Positions 36,425-46,460 of a stretch of DNA of 62,696 nucleotides are shown piece after piece. The notes below the pieces were generated by a model. The model did no database searches. It was not told the DNA's origin and was given only the letters and a program-made list of their open reading frames with translations. The DNA is taken from contig CALJVK010000026.1 in assembly GCA_937773465.1 (NCBI GenBank), positions 1 through 62,696 of the forward strand, written 5' to 3'. The position numbers were made by a program, and so were the translations under genes. Every line of letters begins with the position of its first letter. The stretch's first letter is position 1. This DNA comes from an uncultured Flavobacteriaceae bacterium. GTDB taxonomy: Bacteria > Bacteroidota > Bacteroidia > Flavobacteriales > Flavobacteriaceae.

Positions 36425-38276
36425 TTATGAATCTATTCTATCCAATTCAACTTTAAGATTATCTATTATAAACTTCTGTCTGTCAGGAGTGTTTTTACCC
36501 ATATAAAAAGAAAGAAGCTCTTCAATACTGAAATTTTCATCTAACATGACAGGATCTAATCTTATACTATCACCAATAAAATGTTTGAATTCGTTAGGTG
36601 AAATTTCACCTAAGCCTTTAAATCTTGTAATTTCAGGCTTAGGACCCAATTTTTAAACGCATCTAATCTTTCATTTTCAGAGTAACAATAAATAGTTTCT
36701 TTTTTATTTCTAACTCTAAAAAGTGGAGTTTGAAGTATGTAAAATGACCTTCTTTAATTAGTTCGGGAAAGAATTGTAAAAAAAATGTAATTAAAAGTAA
36801 TCTAATATGCATTCCATCAACATCAGCATCCGTAGCAATTACAATATTATTATATCTCAAATACTCAATACTTCTTCAATATTTAAAGCAGCTTGAAGCA
36901 AATTAAATTCTTCATTTTCATAAACAATTTTCTTTGTCATAGAATAGCAATTAAGAGGTTTACCTCTTAAACTAAAAACAGCTTGAGTATTCACATTTCT
37001 AGATTTTGTAATAGAACCACTGGCAGAATCGCCCTCAGTTATAAACAAAGTTGAATCTAATCTATTTTCTTTATTCATATCACCTAAGATGAACTCTGCA
37101 ATCTCTTAATTTTTTATTGTGAAGATTTGACTTTTTAGCTCTTTCTCTTGCTAACTTTCTAATACCAGAAAGCTCTTTTCTTTCTTTTTCAGCTTGAACA
37201 ATTTTCTTTTGAATCTTCTCTGCAGTATTTGGATTTTTATGAAGATAATTATCTAAATATTTACCAATAAAATCATTTATATAAGATCTAACAGTAGGAA
37301 ATCTCCGCCCATATCTGTTGAACCTAGTTTTGTTTTAGTTTGAGATTCAAAAACAGGTTCCATAACTTTAATACTAACAGCTGAAATAATAGATTTTCTA
37401 ATATCACTAGCATCATAAGGTTTTCCATAAAAATCTCTTACAACCTTAACGATAGCTTCTCTAAAAGCAGACTGATGAGTACCTCCTTGAGTAGTATGTT
37501 GACCATTAACAAATGAATAATATTCTTCACTATACTGGATTCTACTATGAGTCAAAGCAACTTCAATATCATTTCCTTTTAAATGAATAATTGGATATAA
37601 TAATTTATCTATATCATTATTGTCTTCTAAAAGATCTTTAAGACCATTTTCATGAAAAATATTTTTCTCCATTAAAAATATAGTTAATCCTGGATTTAAA
37701 TAAACATAATATTTAAGCATTTTAGATACATATTCTGCTCTATATTTATATTTTTTAAAAATTAAATCATCAGGGATAAAAGTTACTTTAGTTCCTTTTC
37801 TTTTAGATGATTCTTCAATCTCCTTGTCTTAAGTTAAATTACCTTGTTCAAAATATACTGACTTAATTTTTCCGTCTCTTGATGAGTCTACTTTAAAACT
37901 GGAAGACAAGTGCATTAACAGCTTTAGTACCTACTCCATTTAAACCAACAGATTTTTTAAATGCTCTAGAATCATACTTTCCTCCTGTATTCATTTTAGA
38001 AACAACATCAACAACTTTTCCAAGTGGAATTCCACTTCCATAATCTCTAACAGAAACACCAGAATCTGAAATTGAAATTTCAATAGTTTTTCCAGCTCCC
38101 ATTACAAATTCATCAATAGAATTATCTAAGACTTCTTTTAAAAGAATATAAATACCATCATCAGGTGATGAACCATCACCTAATTTACCGATATACATCC
38201 CTGGACGCATTCTAATATGCTCTTTCCAGTCTAACGACCTAATATTGTCTTCAGTGTAATTTGATGAAACTGACAT
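36425..38276 (-). CDS. parE: DNA topoisomerase IV subunit B, with multiple frameshifts
   Basis: About 617 residues in at least five frame pieces. The GHKL ATPase N-terminus (38276-37893) has [13 protein letters not shown] and VLDNSIDEF; 37720-37277 has the transducer domain ([15 protein letters not shown]); 37078-36857 has the [17 protein letters not shown]; 36860-36663 has [13 protein letters not shown]; the end (36649-36425) has [10 protein letters not shown]. Each piece continues the previous one, so one intact gene is inferred. It lies 15 bases before parC. Confidence 0.9.
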
Positions 38277-38376
38277 AGCTACGAAAATAGCTAATATAGG
38301 TGTGGATTAAAAAGAAATAAAATGGTGTTTTAATAAATTAATTAACAATAGAATTAATCAGTTGTTGAAATCTTTT

Positions 38377-39470
38377 TTAAACATTAAATCTAAAATGCAT
38401 TACGTCTCCGTCATTAACGACATAATCCTTCCCTTCAATATTTAACTTTCCAGCTTCTTTTACTTTAGATTCGTTTTTATACTTAGAATAGTCATTAAAC
38501 GAAATAACCTCCGCCCTAATAAAACCTTTTTCAAAGTCAGTATGTATTACACCAGCAGCTTGAGGAGCGGTCATACCTTTATCAATAGTCCATGCTCTAA
38601 CTTCTTTTACACCAGCAGTAAAATAAGTTTGAAGATTAAGCAAATCGTATGATTTCTTAATAAGTTTTGAAGAACCTGCTTCACTCAATCCTATGTCATC
38701 TAAAAAAGCTTTCCTATCATCATAATTATCCAATTCATTAATGTCTGCTTCAGTTGCAACAGCTAACACTAAAAGGTCAGCATTTTCAGTTTTTAACAGC
38801 TTCTTTAACTTGATTAACATATTCATTTCCGTTAATTGCCGAAGATTCGTCAACGTTACACACATATAAAACGGGTTTATTCGTAATAAGATCTAAAGTA
38901 TTGGAAAATTCCTGTTCTTTCACACTTAACTCAATACTTCTTACAGGATTAAATGATTGTAAATGATTAATCATTTTAACCAAAACATCATTTTGAAAAG
39001 CGGCATCTTTATTTCCTGTTTTTATTAAACGTGATAACTTTTCTTTTCTTTTTTCTAAAGTTTCTAGATCTTTTAACTGCAGCTCTAAATCTATTATCTC
39101 TTTATCTCTGACAGGGTCAATTGTATTTTCTACATGAATTATATTGTCGTCATCAAAACATCTTAAAACATGAATAATAGCATCAGTTTCTCTAATATTA
39201 GCTAAAAATTGATTACCTAACCCTTCACCTTTACTCGCTCCCTTGACTAGACCAGCAATATCAACTATTTCTACATTTGCTGGAACTAACTTTTTCTGGA
39301 TTAACATAAGATTCAAGTTCTGTTAATCTCTTGTCAGGAACGTTAATTATTCCAATATTTGGCTCAATTGTGCAAAAAGGAAAATTAGCACTTTGGGCTT
39401 TTGTGCTAGACAAACAATTAAATAAAGTTGATTTTCCAACGTTAGGTAGTCCTACTATTCCAGCTTTCAT
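38377..39470 (-). CDS. ychF: YchF/OLA1 family GTPase, with two frameshifts
   Basis: About 363 residues restored. The G1 motif is in [18 protein letters not shown] and the first frame ends at 39261; the second (39316-38786) has [20 protein letters not shown] (G3) and the third (38865-38377) has the C-terminal TGS domain ([32 protein letters not shown]). Frames switch near 39292 and 38795. YchF binds ribosomes and ATP/GTP and affects stress responses. Overlaps or abuts the ferredoxin gene upstream. Confidence 0.9.
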
Positions 39471-39826
39471 ATATTAATTGTCAGGGTGCATAAATTTTTG
39501 TTTTCACAATAACTTTCTTCAGTTTCAACATTATCGTCATCAGGTACACAACAATCTACAGGACATACAGCTGCACATTGAGGCTCCTCATGAAAACCTT
39601 TACACTCAGTACATTTGTCTGGTGAAATAAAATAATATTCATCAGAAATAGGTTCTTGATCAACCTCAGCATTGACGTTCTTTCCATTTGGCAAAATAAC
39701 ATCTCCATCCAAGCTAGTGCCATCTGAATATTTCCATTCGTATGCAGCTTCGTAAATTGCAGTATTAGGACACTCTGGCTCACAGGCCCCACAATTAATA
39801 CATTCTTCAGTTATTATTATAGCCAT
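39467..39826 (-). CDS. 4Fe-4S dicluster ferredoxin
   Basis: About 119 residues from the ATG at 39826 ([20 protein letters not shown]); the longer frame to 39898 includes non-conserved residues and the promoter. Two CxxCxxCxxxCP cluster motifs are visible: [14 protein letters not shown] and [20 protein letters not shown], separated by an insert typical of Bacteroidetes. The tail [15 protein letters not shown] looks out of frame: another frame gives FMHPDN with a stop at 39476-39474, nearer the usual end. It is divergent from the acyl-CoA reductase. Confidence 0.9.
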   Translation of the reverse strand: MAIIITEECINCGACEPECPNTAIYEAAYEWKYSDGTSLDGDVILPNGKNVNAEVDQEPISDEYYFISPDKCTECKGFHEEPQCAAVCPVDCCVPDDDNVETEESYCENKNLCTLTINI

Positions 39827-39857
39827 TGTAATTATTGAATCTTTACTTAGATTTGCA

Positions 39858-39886
39858 CAAAAATAATACCAATTAAAATTCACAAA
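39858..39886 (-). promoter_or_regulatory. promoter of the ferredoxin gene
   Basis: On the minus strand TTTG (39886-39883), 17 bases, then TATTTTTG (39865-39858) match the Bacteroidetes -33/-7 consensus TTTG and TAnnTTTG. The ferredoxin ATG follows 32 bases after the -7 element. This supports a start at 39826 rather than the upstream extension. The site lies near the indel-rich region, so its exact spacing may be affected. Confidence 0.5.
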
Positions 39887-39891
39887 CAAGT

Positions 39892-40941
39892 TTGACAACA
39901 GATTATAAACAAAGAATAAAAGCTTTTTCAGAATTAGGAACCCTTTTTAGAAGAAATTTGACAAGAAAGAAAATAAAAAATTTCCAAAATGGAATATACA
40001 TTTAGATAAAGTTATTGATGAAGCTCACACAGTACAACTCTTGGTTTACTATGAAATACCTTAACTTTCATTTAAAAACTGGTCAAATACATTAAATAGA
40101 AAATATAATTTTTGACTGGTTATCAAATACCAAATTGAAGACAAATCTTCTAAAAAAATAGCTATAATAATGGCAGGAAATATTCCGCTAGTTGGATTTC
40201 ATGATTTATTATGTTCATTATTACTAAATTTAATTGTATTGTAAAGCTATCATCTGATGATAAATTGTTGATTCCATTTATTGTTAAGTTTTTAGAGTCA
40301 AGAAATACCAATTTAAAAAGTAAAGTTTATTTGAAAGTGAAACACTTAAAAGATTTTGATGGTGTAATTGCAACTGGAACTAATAATTCTCACAGATATT
40401 TTGAATATTATTTCAGAAAATATCCTACCATACTTAGAAAAACTAGACACTCAATTGCAGTTTTAGACGGAAACGAAACTGATACAGGACTTTAAGAACT
40501 TTACGTAATGATATTTTAACTATTTCGGATTGGATGTAGAAGTGTTTCAAAAGTTTTTATTCCAAGAGGATACGATTTTGATTTATTATTTAATGCGTTT
40601 TTTAGACATAAAGATGTTGATAAATCATAATAAATACGTTAACAATTATGATTACAACAAGGCGGTTTACTTAATGAGTGAACAAAAGTTTATTGAAAAT
40701 GGGTTTATAATTTTAAAAGAAGATCCAAAGTTAGGCTCCCCAATAGGATGTTTGTTTTATGAGTTCTATGATAATAATGAAGAAATAACTGAACTTATAA
40801 AAAACAACTCTGAAAGTATTCAGTGTGTAGCAAGCAATATGAAATTTGATACTAATATAAAATTTGGCCAAGCACAATGTCCAAATATTAGATGATTATG
40901 CAGATAACAACGATACAATTAAATTTTTGTTGAAAATATGA
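39892..40941 (+). CDS. LuxC-like acyl-CoA reductase, with multiple frameshifts
   Basis: About 345 residues restored from several frames, starting at TTG 39892 (TTDYKQRIKAFSELG). Strong family blocks are IIMAGNIPLVGFHD at about 40170-40205, VKLSSDDKLLIPFIVKFLES, VIATGTNNSHRYFEYYFRKYP, NYDYNKAVYLMSEQKFIENG, and the end DYADNNDTIKFLLKI with a stop at 40939-40941. The family reduces acyl-CoA to aldehyde in LuxC; in Bacteroidetes the gene recurs next to a ferredoxin and serC, and its real substrate is unclear. It is broken by many indels. Confidence 0.82.
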
Positions 40942-41007
40942 TGATATCTTAATTCAGGAAACATATTTGATAATATTAAATTAATTAATTTCGATTTTTT
41001 AAAATAT

Positions 41008-42078
41008 ATGAAAATACACAATTTTAGTGCTGGCCCAAGTATCTTGCCAAGATCTGTTATTGAACAAGCTTCAAATGGGATTTTGAATATTAACAATTCT
41101 GATCTGTCTCTAATCGAGATATCTCATAGAAGCAAAGATTTTGTTGAAATTATGGATAGAGCAACAACTCTATGCCTTAGATTTATTAAATCTAAACAAC
41201 AAGGGTTACAAAGCTTTATTTCTTCAAGGCGGTGCAAGTATGCAGTTTTTAATGACAGCCTACAATCTTGCTTGAAAATAAAGCTGGTTATATTAATACT
41301 GGAGCTTGGTCAACTAAAGCCTTAAAAGAAGCTAAAACTTTTGGTAGATGCAATTGAAGTCGCAACATCGAAAGATGCAAACTTTAATTATATTCCTAAA
41401 AGATTACTACTTAGATTCAGATTTAGATTATTTGCACATCACTACCAACAATACAATTTTCGGTACTCAGATTCACGACATTCCAAAAACCAATACAAAT
41501 TTGATATGTGATATGTCATCTGATATATTTTCTAGAAATATTGACTTTTCAAAGTTTGCCTTAATCTATGCTGGTGCTCAGAAAAACATGGGTCCAGCAG
41601 GAACAACTTTAGTTATAGTTAAAGAAGAAATACTTGGTAAAGGTTTCAAGAACTATTCCTTCAATGTTGGATTATCAAAGTACACATTGATAAGGACAGC
41701 ATGTTTAATACACCTCCTGTATTTGCTGTTTACACTTCAATGTTAACTTTAGAGTGGCTGACAAAAATTGGAGGGATTAAAGCTATAGAAGAAAAAAACA
41801 TTGAGAAAGCAAATTTACTTTACAATGCAATTGACTCAAATGATCTTTTTAATGGGTTTGCAAAAAAAGAAGATAGAAGTTTAATGAATGTAACCTTTAA
41901 TCTTAATGATCAAAACCATAAGGAACATTTCGATAGTTTATGTTTGGAAGCTAATATAAGTGGAGTCAATGGACACAGATCTGTTGGTGGTTATAGAGCT
42001 TCAATTTATAATGCATTAGATATTGGATCGGTTAAAGTATTAATTGAGGCAATGAATCAACTTAATAAACTAGTTTAA
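41008..42078 (+). CDS. serC: phosphoserine aminotransferase, with several frameshifts
   Basis: About 356 residues, the normal length, in three frame pieces (41008-41325, 41348-41746, 41701-42078). The start [17 protein letters not shown], the central [16 protein letters not shown] (in the other frame near 41220-41270), PLP region [20 protein letters not shown] and the end [21 protein letters not shown] are all recognisable. It makes phosphoserine from 3-phosphohydroxypyruvate and is followed directly by serA. A 15-base poly-A run precedes serA. Indels appear compensated, again suggesting error rather than decay. Confidence 0.9.
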
Positions 42079-42091
42079 AAAAAAAAAAAAA
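42077..42091 (+). repeat. 15-base poly-A run before serA
   Basis: Fifteen A run from the last two bases of the serC stop into the first base of the serA ATG. A-rich leaders promote initiation in Bacteroidetes, which rarely use Shine-Dalgarno pairing. A homopolymer this long is also prone to sequencing error. Confidence 0.8.
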
Positions 42092-43044
42092 TGATAAATG
42101 TTTTAGCAAACGATGGTATTTCTAATTCCGGAGTTGAAGAATTAAAAAAATCAGGTTTCAATATTATTACTACAAATGTTGCTCAGGAGCAATTAGAGAA
42201 TTACATTAACAAAGAAGATATTAGTGTAATACTCGTTAGAAGTGCAACTACAGTAAGAAAAGAATTGATAGATAAATGTCCTGGTTTAAAAATTATTGGA
42301 CGAGGTGGTGTTGGAATGGATAATATTGATGTAGAATATGCTAGAAGCAAAAATATCAACGTAATTAACACCCCAGCTGCATCTTCATCTTCAGTTGCAG
42401 AATTAGTGTTCGCTCATATGTATAGTGGGGTAAGGTTTCTCCATGAATCTAACCGTTCAATGCCGTTAGACGGAGATTCTAATTTTAAAAAATTAAAAAA
42501 AGCTTACGCAAAAGGAGTTGAATTAAGAGGAAAAACTCTTGGGATTATTGGATTTGGAAGAATCGGTAGAGAAACTGCTAAAATTGCTATTGGCGCTGGA
42601 ATGAATATTCTAGCTTATGATAAATATCTTTCTGATACTACTTTGAAATTAGAATTTATGGGTGATAAATCACTTAATTTTGATATTAAAATTTCGAAAT
42701 TTAACGACCTTCTAAAAAACTCAGATTTTATTAGTTTACACGTTCCGGCTCAAAAAAGTTATGTTATTGATAAAAAACAATTTGAATTGATGAAAGATGG
42801 CGTAGGTTTAATAAATGCCGCCAGAGGAGGTGTTGTTAACGAAGTTGAATTAGTTAATGCATTAGACTCTGGAAAAGTTTCGTTTGCAGGATTAGATACA
42901 TTTGAAAACGAACCAAAACCTGAAATCAAATTGTTAATGCATCCTAGGATTTCTTTAACTCCCCATATAGGAGCTGCAACTAATGAAGCACAAGACAGAA
43001 TTGGCGTTGAATTAGCCCAACAAATTGCAGAAATTTTAAATTAA
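42091..43044 (+). CDS. serA: D-3-phosphoglycerate dehydrogenase
   Basis: 317 residues, the short form without the C-terminal ACT domain. The Rossmann motif LGIIGFGRIGRETAKIA, the catalytic Arg in LINAARGGVVNEVEL and Glu/His at FENEPKPE and LTPHIGAATNEAQ are intact. It catalyses the first step of serine synthesis and follows serC by 12 A-rich bases. A 15-base A run (42077-42091) includes the A of the start codon. Missing regulatory domain means no ACT-type serine feedback. Confidence 0.95.
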   Translation: MINVLANDGISNSGVEELKKSGFNIITTNVAQEQLENYINKEDISVILVRSATTVRKELIDKCPGLKIIGRGGVGMDNIDVEYARSKNINVINTPAASSSSVAELVFAHMYSGVRFLHESNRSMPLDGDSNFKKLKKAYAKGVELRGKTLGIIGFGRIGRETAKIAIGAGMNILAYDKYLSDTTLKLEFMGDKSLNFDIKISKFNDLLKNSDFISLHVPAQKSYVIDKKQFELMKDGVGLINAARGGVVNEVELVNALDSGKVSFAGLDTFENEPKPEIKLLMHPRISLTPHIGAATNEAQDRIGVELAQQIAEILN

Positions 43045-43398
43045 ATGTTCGAAAAATTAAAGAATAAATGGGGAATTGAATCAAATTTTCAAGTTATTAT
43101 AATTTTAATTGTTTTTGCTATCACTGGCTCTTCTGCTGCCAAAATATCTGGTCCAATTACTGCATATTTTGAATTAGATGATGTTCATGTTTTATTATAT
43201 TGGCCAATAAGATTATTAATTGTATTTCCTGCATATCAATTAATGCTAGTGTTGTTTGGACTCCTTGGAAGTATAATTGTAAGTATTTTAACCTTTCAGA
43301 TAAATAAATATTATTATAATTTCTTTTTGAAAATGTCAATTATCTTTTCAAAAAAAATGATAAAATTCCTTTCTTTCGGAATCTTGTTTAGGGATTAA
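43045..43398 (+). CDS. DUF6787-like small membrane protein
   Basis: 117 residues starting immediately after the serA stop. KNKWGIESNFQVIIILIVFAITGSSAAKIS, YWPIRLLIVFPAYQLMLVLFGLLGS and two or three hydrophobic helices fit a small Flavobacteriia family with a conserved W-G-(x)-N-F/W-Q and YWPIR motif, known as DUF6787 and often mislabelled diacylglyceryl transferase. Function unknown. Stop overlaps the convergent msrA by four bases. Confidence 0.75.
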   Translation: MFEKLKNKWGIESNFQVIIILIVFAITGSSAAKISGPITAYFELDDVHVLLYWPIRLLIVFPAYQLMLVLFGLLGSIIVSILTFQINKYYYNFFLKMSIIFSKKMIKFLSFGILFRD

Positions 43399-43931
43399 TC
43401 TTTCTTTACAAAAGAATTTTTAGAATCTAATAATTTTTTGACTTTTGGTGCAATTATAAACGAACAATAAGGTGCATTACTGTTCAAACTAAAGTAATCG
43501 TGATGATAATTTTCAGCTAAATAAAAAACAGTATCATCTTCTATTTTTGTAACTATCTTGTTTCCATTCACTCCATTTTCACCAATCTCTAAAATATAAT
43601 TTTCTATTATTTTAATCTCATCTTTATTATCAGTAAATATCGATGATCTGTATTGAGTTCCGACATCATTTCCCTGTCTATTTAAAGTTGTTGGATCATG
43701 AGTAGAAAAAAAAACGACTAATAAGTCTTTAAACGAAATTAGAGATGAATTATACTCAATTTTAATAACTTCAGCATGTCCTGTTTTACCAGTACAAATT
43801 TGCTCATAAGTTGGATTCAAGACATGACCACCTATATAACCAGGGGAAATAGAAACAACTCCATTAATTTTCTTAAATATTGCTTCAGTACACCAAAAAC
43901 AGCCACCACCAAAAATTGAAGTTTTAATCAT
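43395..43931 (-). CDS. msrA: peptide methionine-S-sulfoxide reductase
   Basis: 178 residues. The catalytic GGCFWCTEAIF loop, GYIGGHVLNPTYEQICTGKTGHAEV, and FFSTHDPTTLNRQGNDVGTQYRS are intact. It reduces the S epimer of methionine sulfoxide. No MsrB domain is fused. It is convergent with the DUF6787 gene and divergent from the DUF5916 gene. Confidence 0.96.
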   Translation of the reverse strand: MIKTSIFGGGCFWCTEAIFKKINGVVSISPGYIGGHVLNPTYEQICTGKTGHAEVIKIEYNSSLISFKDLLVVFFSTHDPTTLNRQGNDVGTQYRSSIFTDNKDEIKIIENYILEIGENGVNGNKIVTKIEDDTVFYLAENYHHDYFSLNSNAPYCSFIIAPKVKKLLDSKNSFVKKD

Positions 43932-43945
43932 ATTATTTAATTATT

Positions 43946-43972
43946 TTGATGTATAAAATTAGTTTAAATTTG
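43946..43972 (+). promoter_or_regulatory. candidate promoter of the DUF5916 gene
   Basis: TTG at 43946-43948 and TAAATTTG at 43965-43972 resemble the Bacteroidetes TTG and TAnnTTTG elements, with a spacer of 16 bases, slightly short of the usual 17-23. The start codon at 44003 follows 30 bases later. Confidence 0.45.
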
Positions 43973-44002
43973 TATTCGTTTTAAATTATTTAATAAAAAT
44001 TA

Positions 44003-46459
44003 ATGAAAAGATTTTGTGTTTTATTTTTTGTGTTATTTATAACATTTAATTATTCTCAAAATAGAAAAGAAATTAAAATTACTAGATTTAATAATCCCCC
44101 AAAAATCGATGGAATAATTAATGATTCTCAATGGAATGGCTTAGAGCCTGCAACAGAATTTGAAAGATGGATGCCAAATAATGGGCAGAATGAAAGAGAG
44201 GGCTATGAATCTTTTATTTATTTAGGTTATGATGATACAGGTATATATATAGCTGGCAAATTTAATGACCCAAATCCATCTTTAATTCCTTTAGAATTTA
44301 GTCAAAGAGATAATATCTGGGAGGTAAATGCTGATTCGTTTTGGTTAAGTATAAATACTAATGATGATAATTTAAACGATCAAGGTTTTCAAGTAACTAG
44401 TGCTGGTACTTTAGGTGACACTTACACATCTGGCGAATTTTCTGAGGATGATTGGAATTTTGATACTGTTTTTGAAGCTAAAGTTTCAATTGATGAAAAC
44501 GGGTGGAATATGGAAATGAAAATTCCTTACAGTGCTCTTAGATTTCCTTCATCTGATATTCAATCGTGGGGAATACAATTTTCAAGAAGAATAATTGAAT
44601 TTGGTGAGTTTTACACATGGAATTACATTGACACCAAAACATCTACATTTAGAGAGTCTTTAGGCTTATTAAATGGACTAAAAAACATATCTCCTCCTAC
44701 TCGACTATTCTTTTATCCTTACTTACAATCTTCTGTAGATCTAAATAAAAACAATCGACCATTAAGTGGATATTCTGCAGGAATGGATTTAAAATACGGA
44801 ATCAGTAATAATTTTACTTTGGATGCTACACTGATTCCTGATTTTGGACAAGTTGCTTTTGATGAAAAAGAATTAAACCTGAGTCCATTCGAACAAAAGT
44901 TTGATGAAAATAGAGCGTTTTTTACTGAAGGATCTCAGTTGTTTAAAAAAGCGGATACTGGAGGAAGAAGTGGAGGAAACTTTTTCTACAGCAGAAGAAT
45001 TGGAGATGATATTAATTTAAACACGGATGAATTAATTGAAGACAATGAAGAATTAATGAGTTACGAGACTAAAGCAAACCTTGTTAATTCAATTAAATTG
45101 ACTGGAACTACAAATTCAGGACTTAGCATTGGAATAATTAATTCCATTACTGAAAAAGCTTATGCTAATGTAAAAGACTTAAACACTCAAGAAATAAAAA
45201 ACAAACTAATAGCACCACTTACAAATTACAACGTTGTATCGCTCAGTCAAACGGCTTTAAACAAATACTCTACATTTTCTTTTTTAAACACTAATGTAAA
45301 TAGAGGAGATGATTTTAAAGGTTCTAATAACAGTGCGTTAGTAGTTGACTTATACGATAACGATAGAAAGTTTAACATTAACGCTAATGTGTTTCAAAGT
45401 AACTCTAAATCTTTTTCTGACACTAAAGGTTTTAGAGGAGGGATAAGTTTGAGTGAGCTAACTGGAAGTTTAAGATTTGACATTGGATGGAATGGAGTTG
45501 ATGCGAATTATTATCAAAATGATCTTGGTTATTATAACTTAAGAAATGATCAAAGACTTTGGGCTAAAGTTGGGTACATGACTTTTAAGCCAACAAAACT
45601 TTATGAAAAAATTGAAGCTTATCTGTGGATGAGTGAAAGAAGTAGATTTTACCCAAAAATATTAAAATCACAGGGTGGAAGAATTGGTTTAACATTGACT
45701 TCTCTTAAACTAGAAGAAATTAGAGCAAGTTTTGATTATACTTCTAAGTACAAAGATTTTGAAGAAACTAGAAAAGAAGACTTTTTTATTTATCAACCTG
45801 CTGAATACGAATTAGAATTTAATTACAGATCTGATACTAGAAAGAAACTAGTTTATGGATCAGGTATAGAACATTCTTATGGAGTGAATGAGCAATTTAA
45901 TGAGAATAGCAGTGAGACTGAAATTGAATTTTACTCTGGGTACAGATTGTCTAATCAATTTAAAGTTGAACTAGGTATTTCAAATGGAATAAGCAAGAAT
46001 GAAATTGGATATGTATTCGACGAAAATGATAATTTATATTTTGGTAATCGTAAAGTAAAATTTACTGAAAATAATATCTCATTAAATTATAATTTCAACT
46101 CTTATAAATCACTGAATTTAAAATTTAGACAATTTTGGAGTTCAGCACTATATAAAGAGGATTTTTTTCTATTAAAATCTGATGGAAATAGATCTGTTTC
46201 AGAAAAAAACATTTCTGATTATGATCCAAACACAAATTTTAATCTTTGGAATCTTGATTTAAGTTACGATTGGGAGTTTGCACCAGGAAGTAAAATTACA
46301 TTACTTTACAGAAATAATATTTTTAATGAAGATAATTTATCTGGTATTTCATACTATAATAGCACAAAAGAATTATTTGAAAAACCAATAAACCACCAAC
46401 TTTCGTTAAGAATTAATTACTTTATTGATTTTAATCTATTAAAAAAGAAAAAAGTTTAA
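44003..46459 (+). CDS. DUF5916 outer-membrane protein with CBM9-like domain
   Basis: 818 residues. A Sec signal (RFCVLFFVLFITFNYSQ, cleavage near NYSQ) is followed by a carbohydrate-binding module 9-like domain (PPKIDGIINDSQWNG, YLGYDDTGIYIAGKFNDP, WNMEMKIPYSALRFP), then a long C-terminal beta-barrel with alternating aromatic strands ending LRINYFIDFNLL. DUF5916 proteins are abundant in marine Bacteroidetes and resemble outer-membrane proteins tied to polymer use, but no substrate is known. No SusC/D pair is adjacent. One base separates it from the next gene. Confidence 0.88.
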   Translation: MKRFCVLFFVLFITFNYSQNRKEIKITRFNNPPKIDGIINDSQWNGLEPATEFERWMPNNGQNEREGYESFIYLGYDDTGIYIAGKFNDPNPSLIPLEFSQRDNIWEVNADSFWLSINTNDDNLNDQGFQVTSAGTLGDTYTSGEFSEDDWNFDTVFEAKVSIDENGWNMEMKIPYSALRFPSSDIQSWGIQFSRRIIEFGEFYTWNYIDTKTSTFRESLGLLNGLKNISPPTRLFFYPYLQSSVDLNKNNRPLSGYSAGMDLKYGISNNFTLDATLIPDFGQVAFDEKELNLSPFEQKFDENRAFFTEGSQLFKKADTGGRSGGNFFYSRRIGDDINLNTDELIEDNEELMSYETKANLVNSIKLTGTTNSGLSIGIINSITEKAYANVKDLNTQEIKNKLIAPLTNYNVVSLSQTALNKYSTFSFLNTNVNRGDDFKGSNNSALVVDLYDNDRKFNINANVFQSNSKSFSDTKGFRGGISLSELTGSLRFDIGWNGVDANYYQNDLGYYNLRNDQRLWAKVGYMTFKPTKLYEKIEAYLWMSERSRFYPKILKSQGGRIGLTLTSLKLEEIRASFDYTSKYKDFEETRKEDFFIYQPAEYELEFNYRSDTRKKLVYGSGIEHSYGVNEQFNENSSETEIEFYSGYRLSNQFKVELGISNGISKNEIGYVFDENDNLYFGNRKVKFTENNISLNYNFNSYKSLNLKFRQFWSSALYKEDFFLLKSDGNRSVSEKNISDYDPNTNFNLWNLDLSYDWEFAPGSKITLLYRNNIFNEDNLSGISYYNSTKELFEKPINHQLSLRINYFIDFNLLKKKKV

Positions 46460-46460
46460 A

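Noticed and set aside
39826..39898. Longer N-terminus for the ferredoxin
   Set aside because: The added residues are not conserved and would cover the predicted promoter at 39858-39886.
34372..42078. Region read as a pseudogene graveyard or programmed frameshifting
   Set aside because: Indels are too many and scattered, protein similarity persists in each frame, and the genes are essential; error is simpler.
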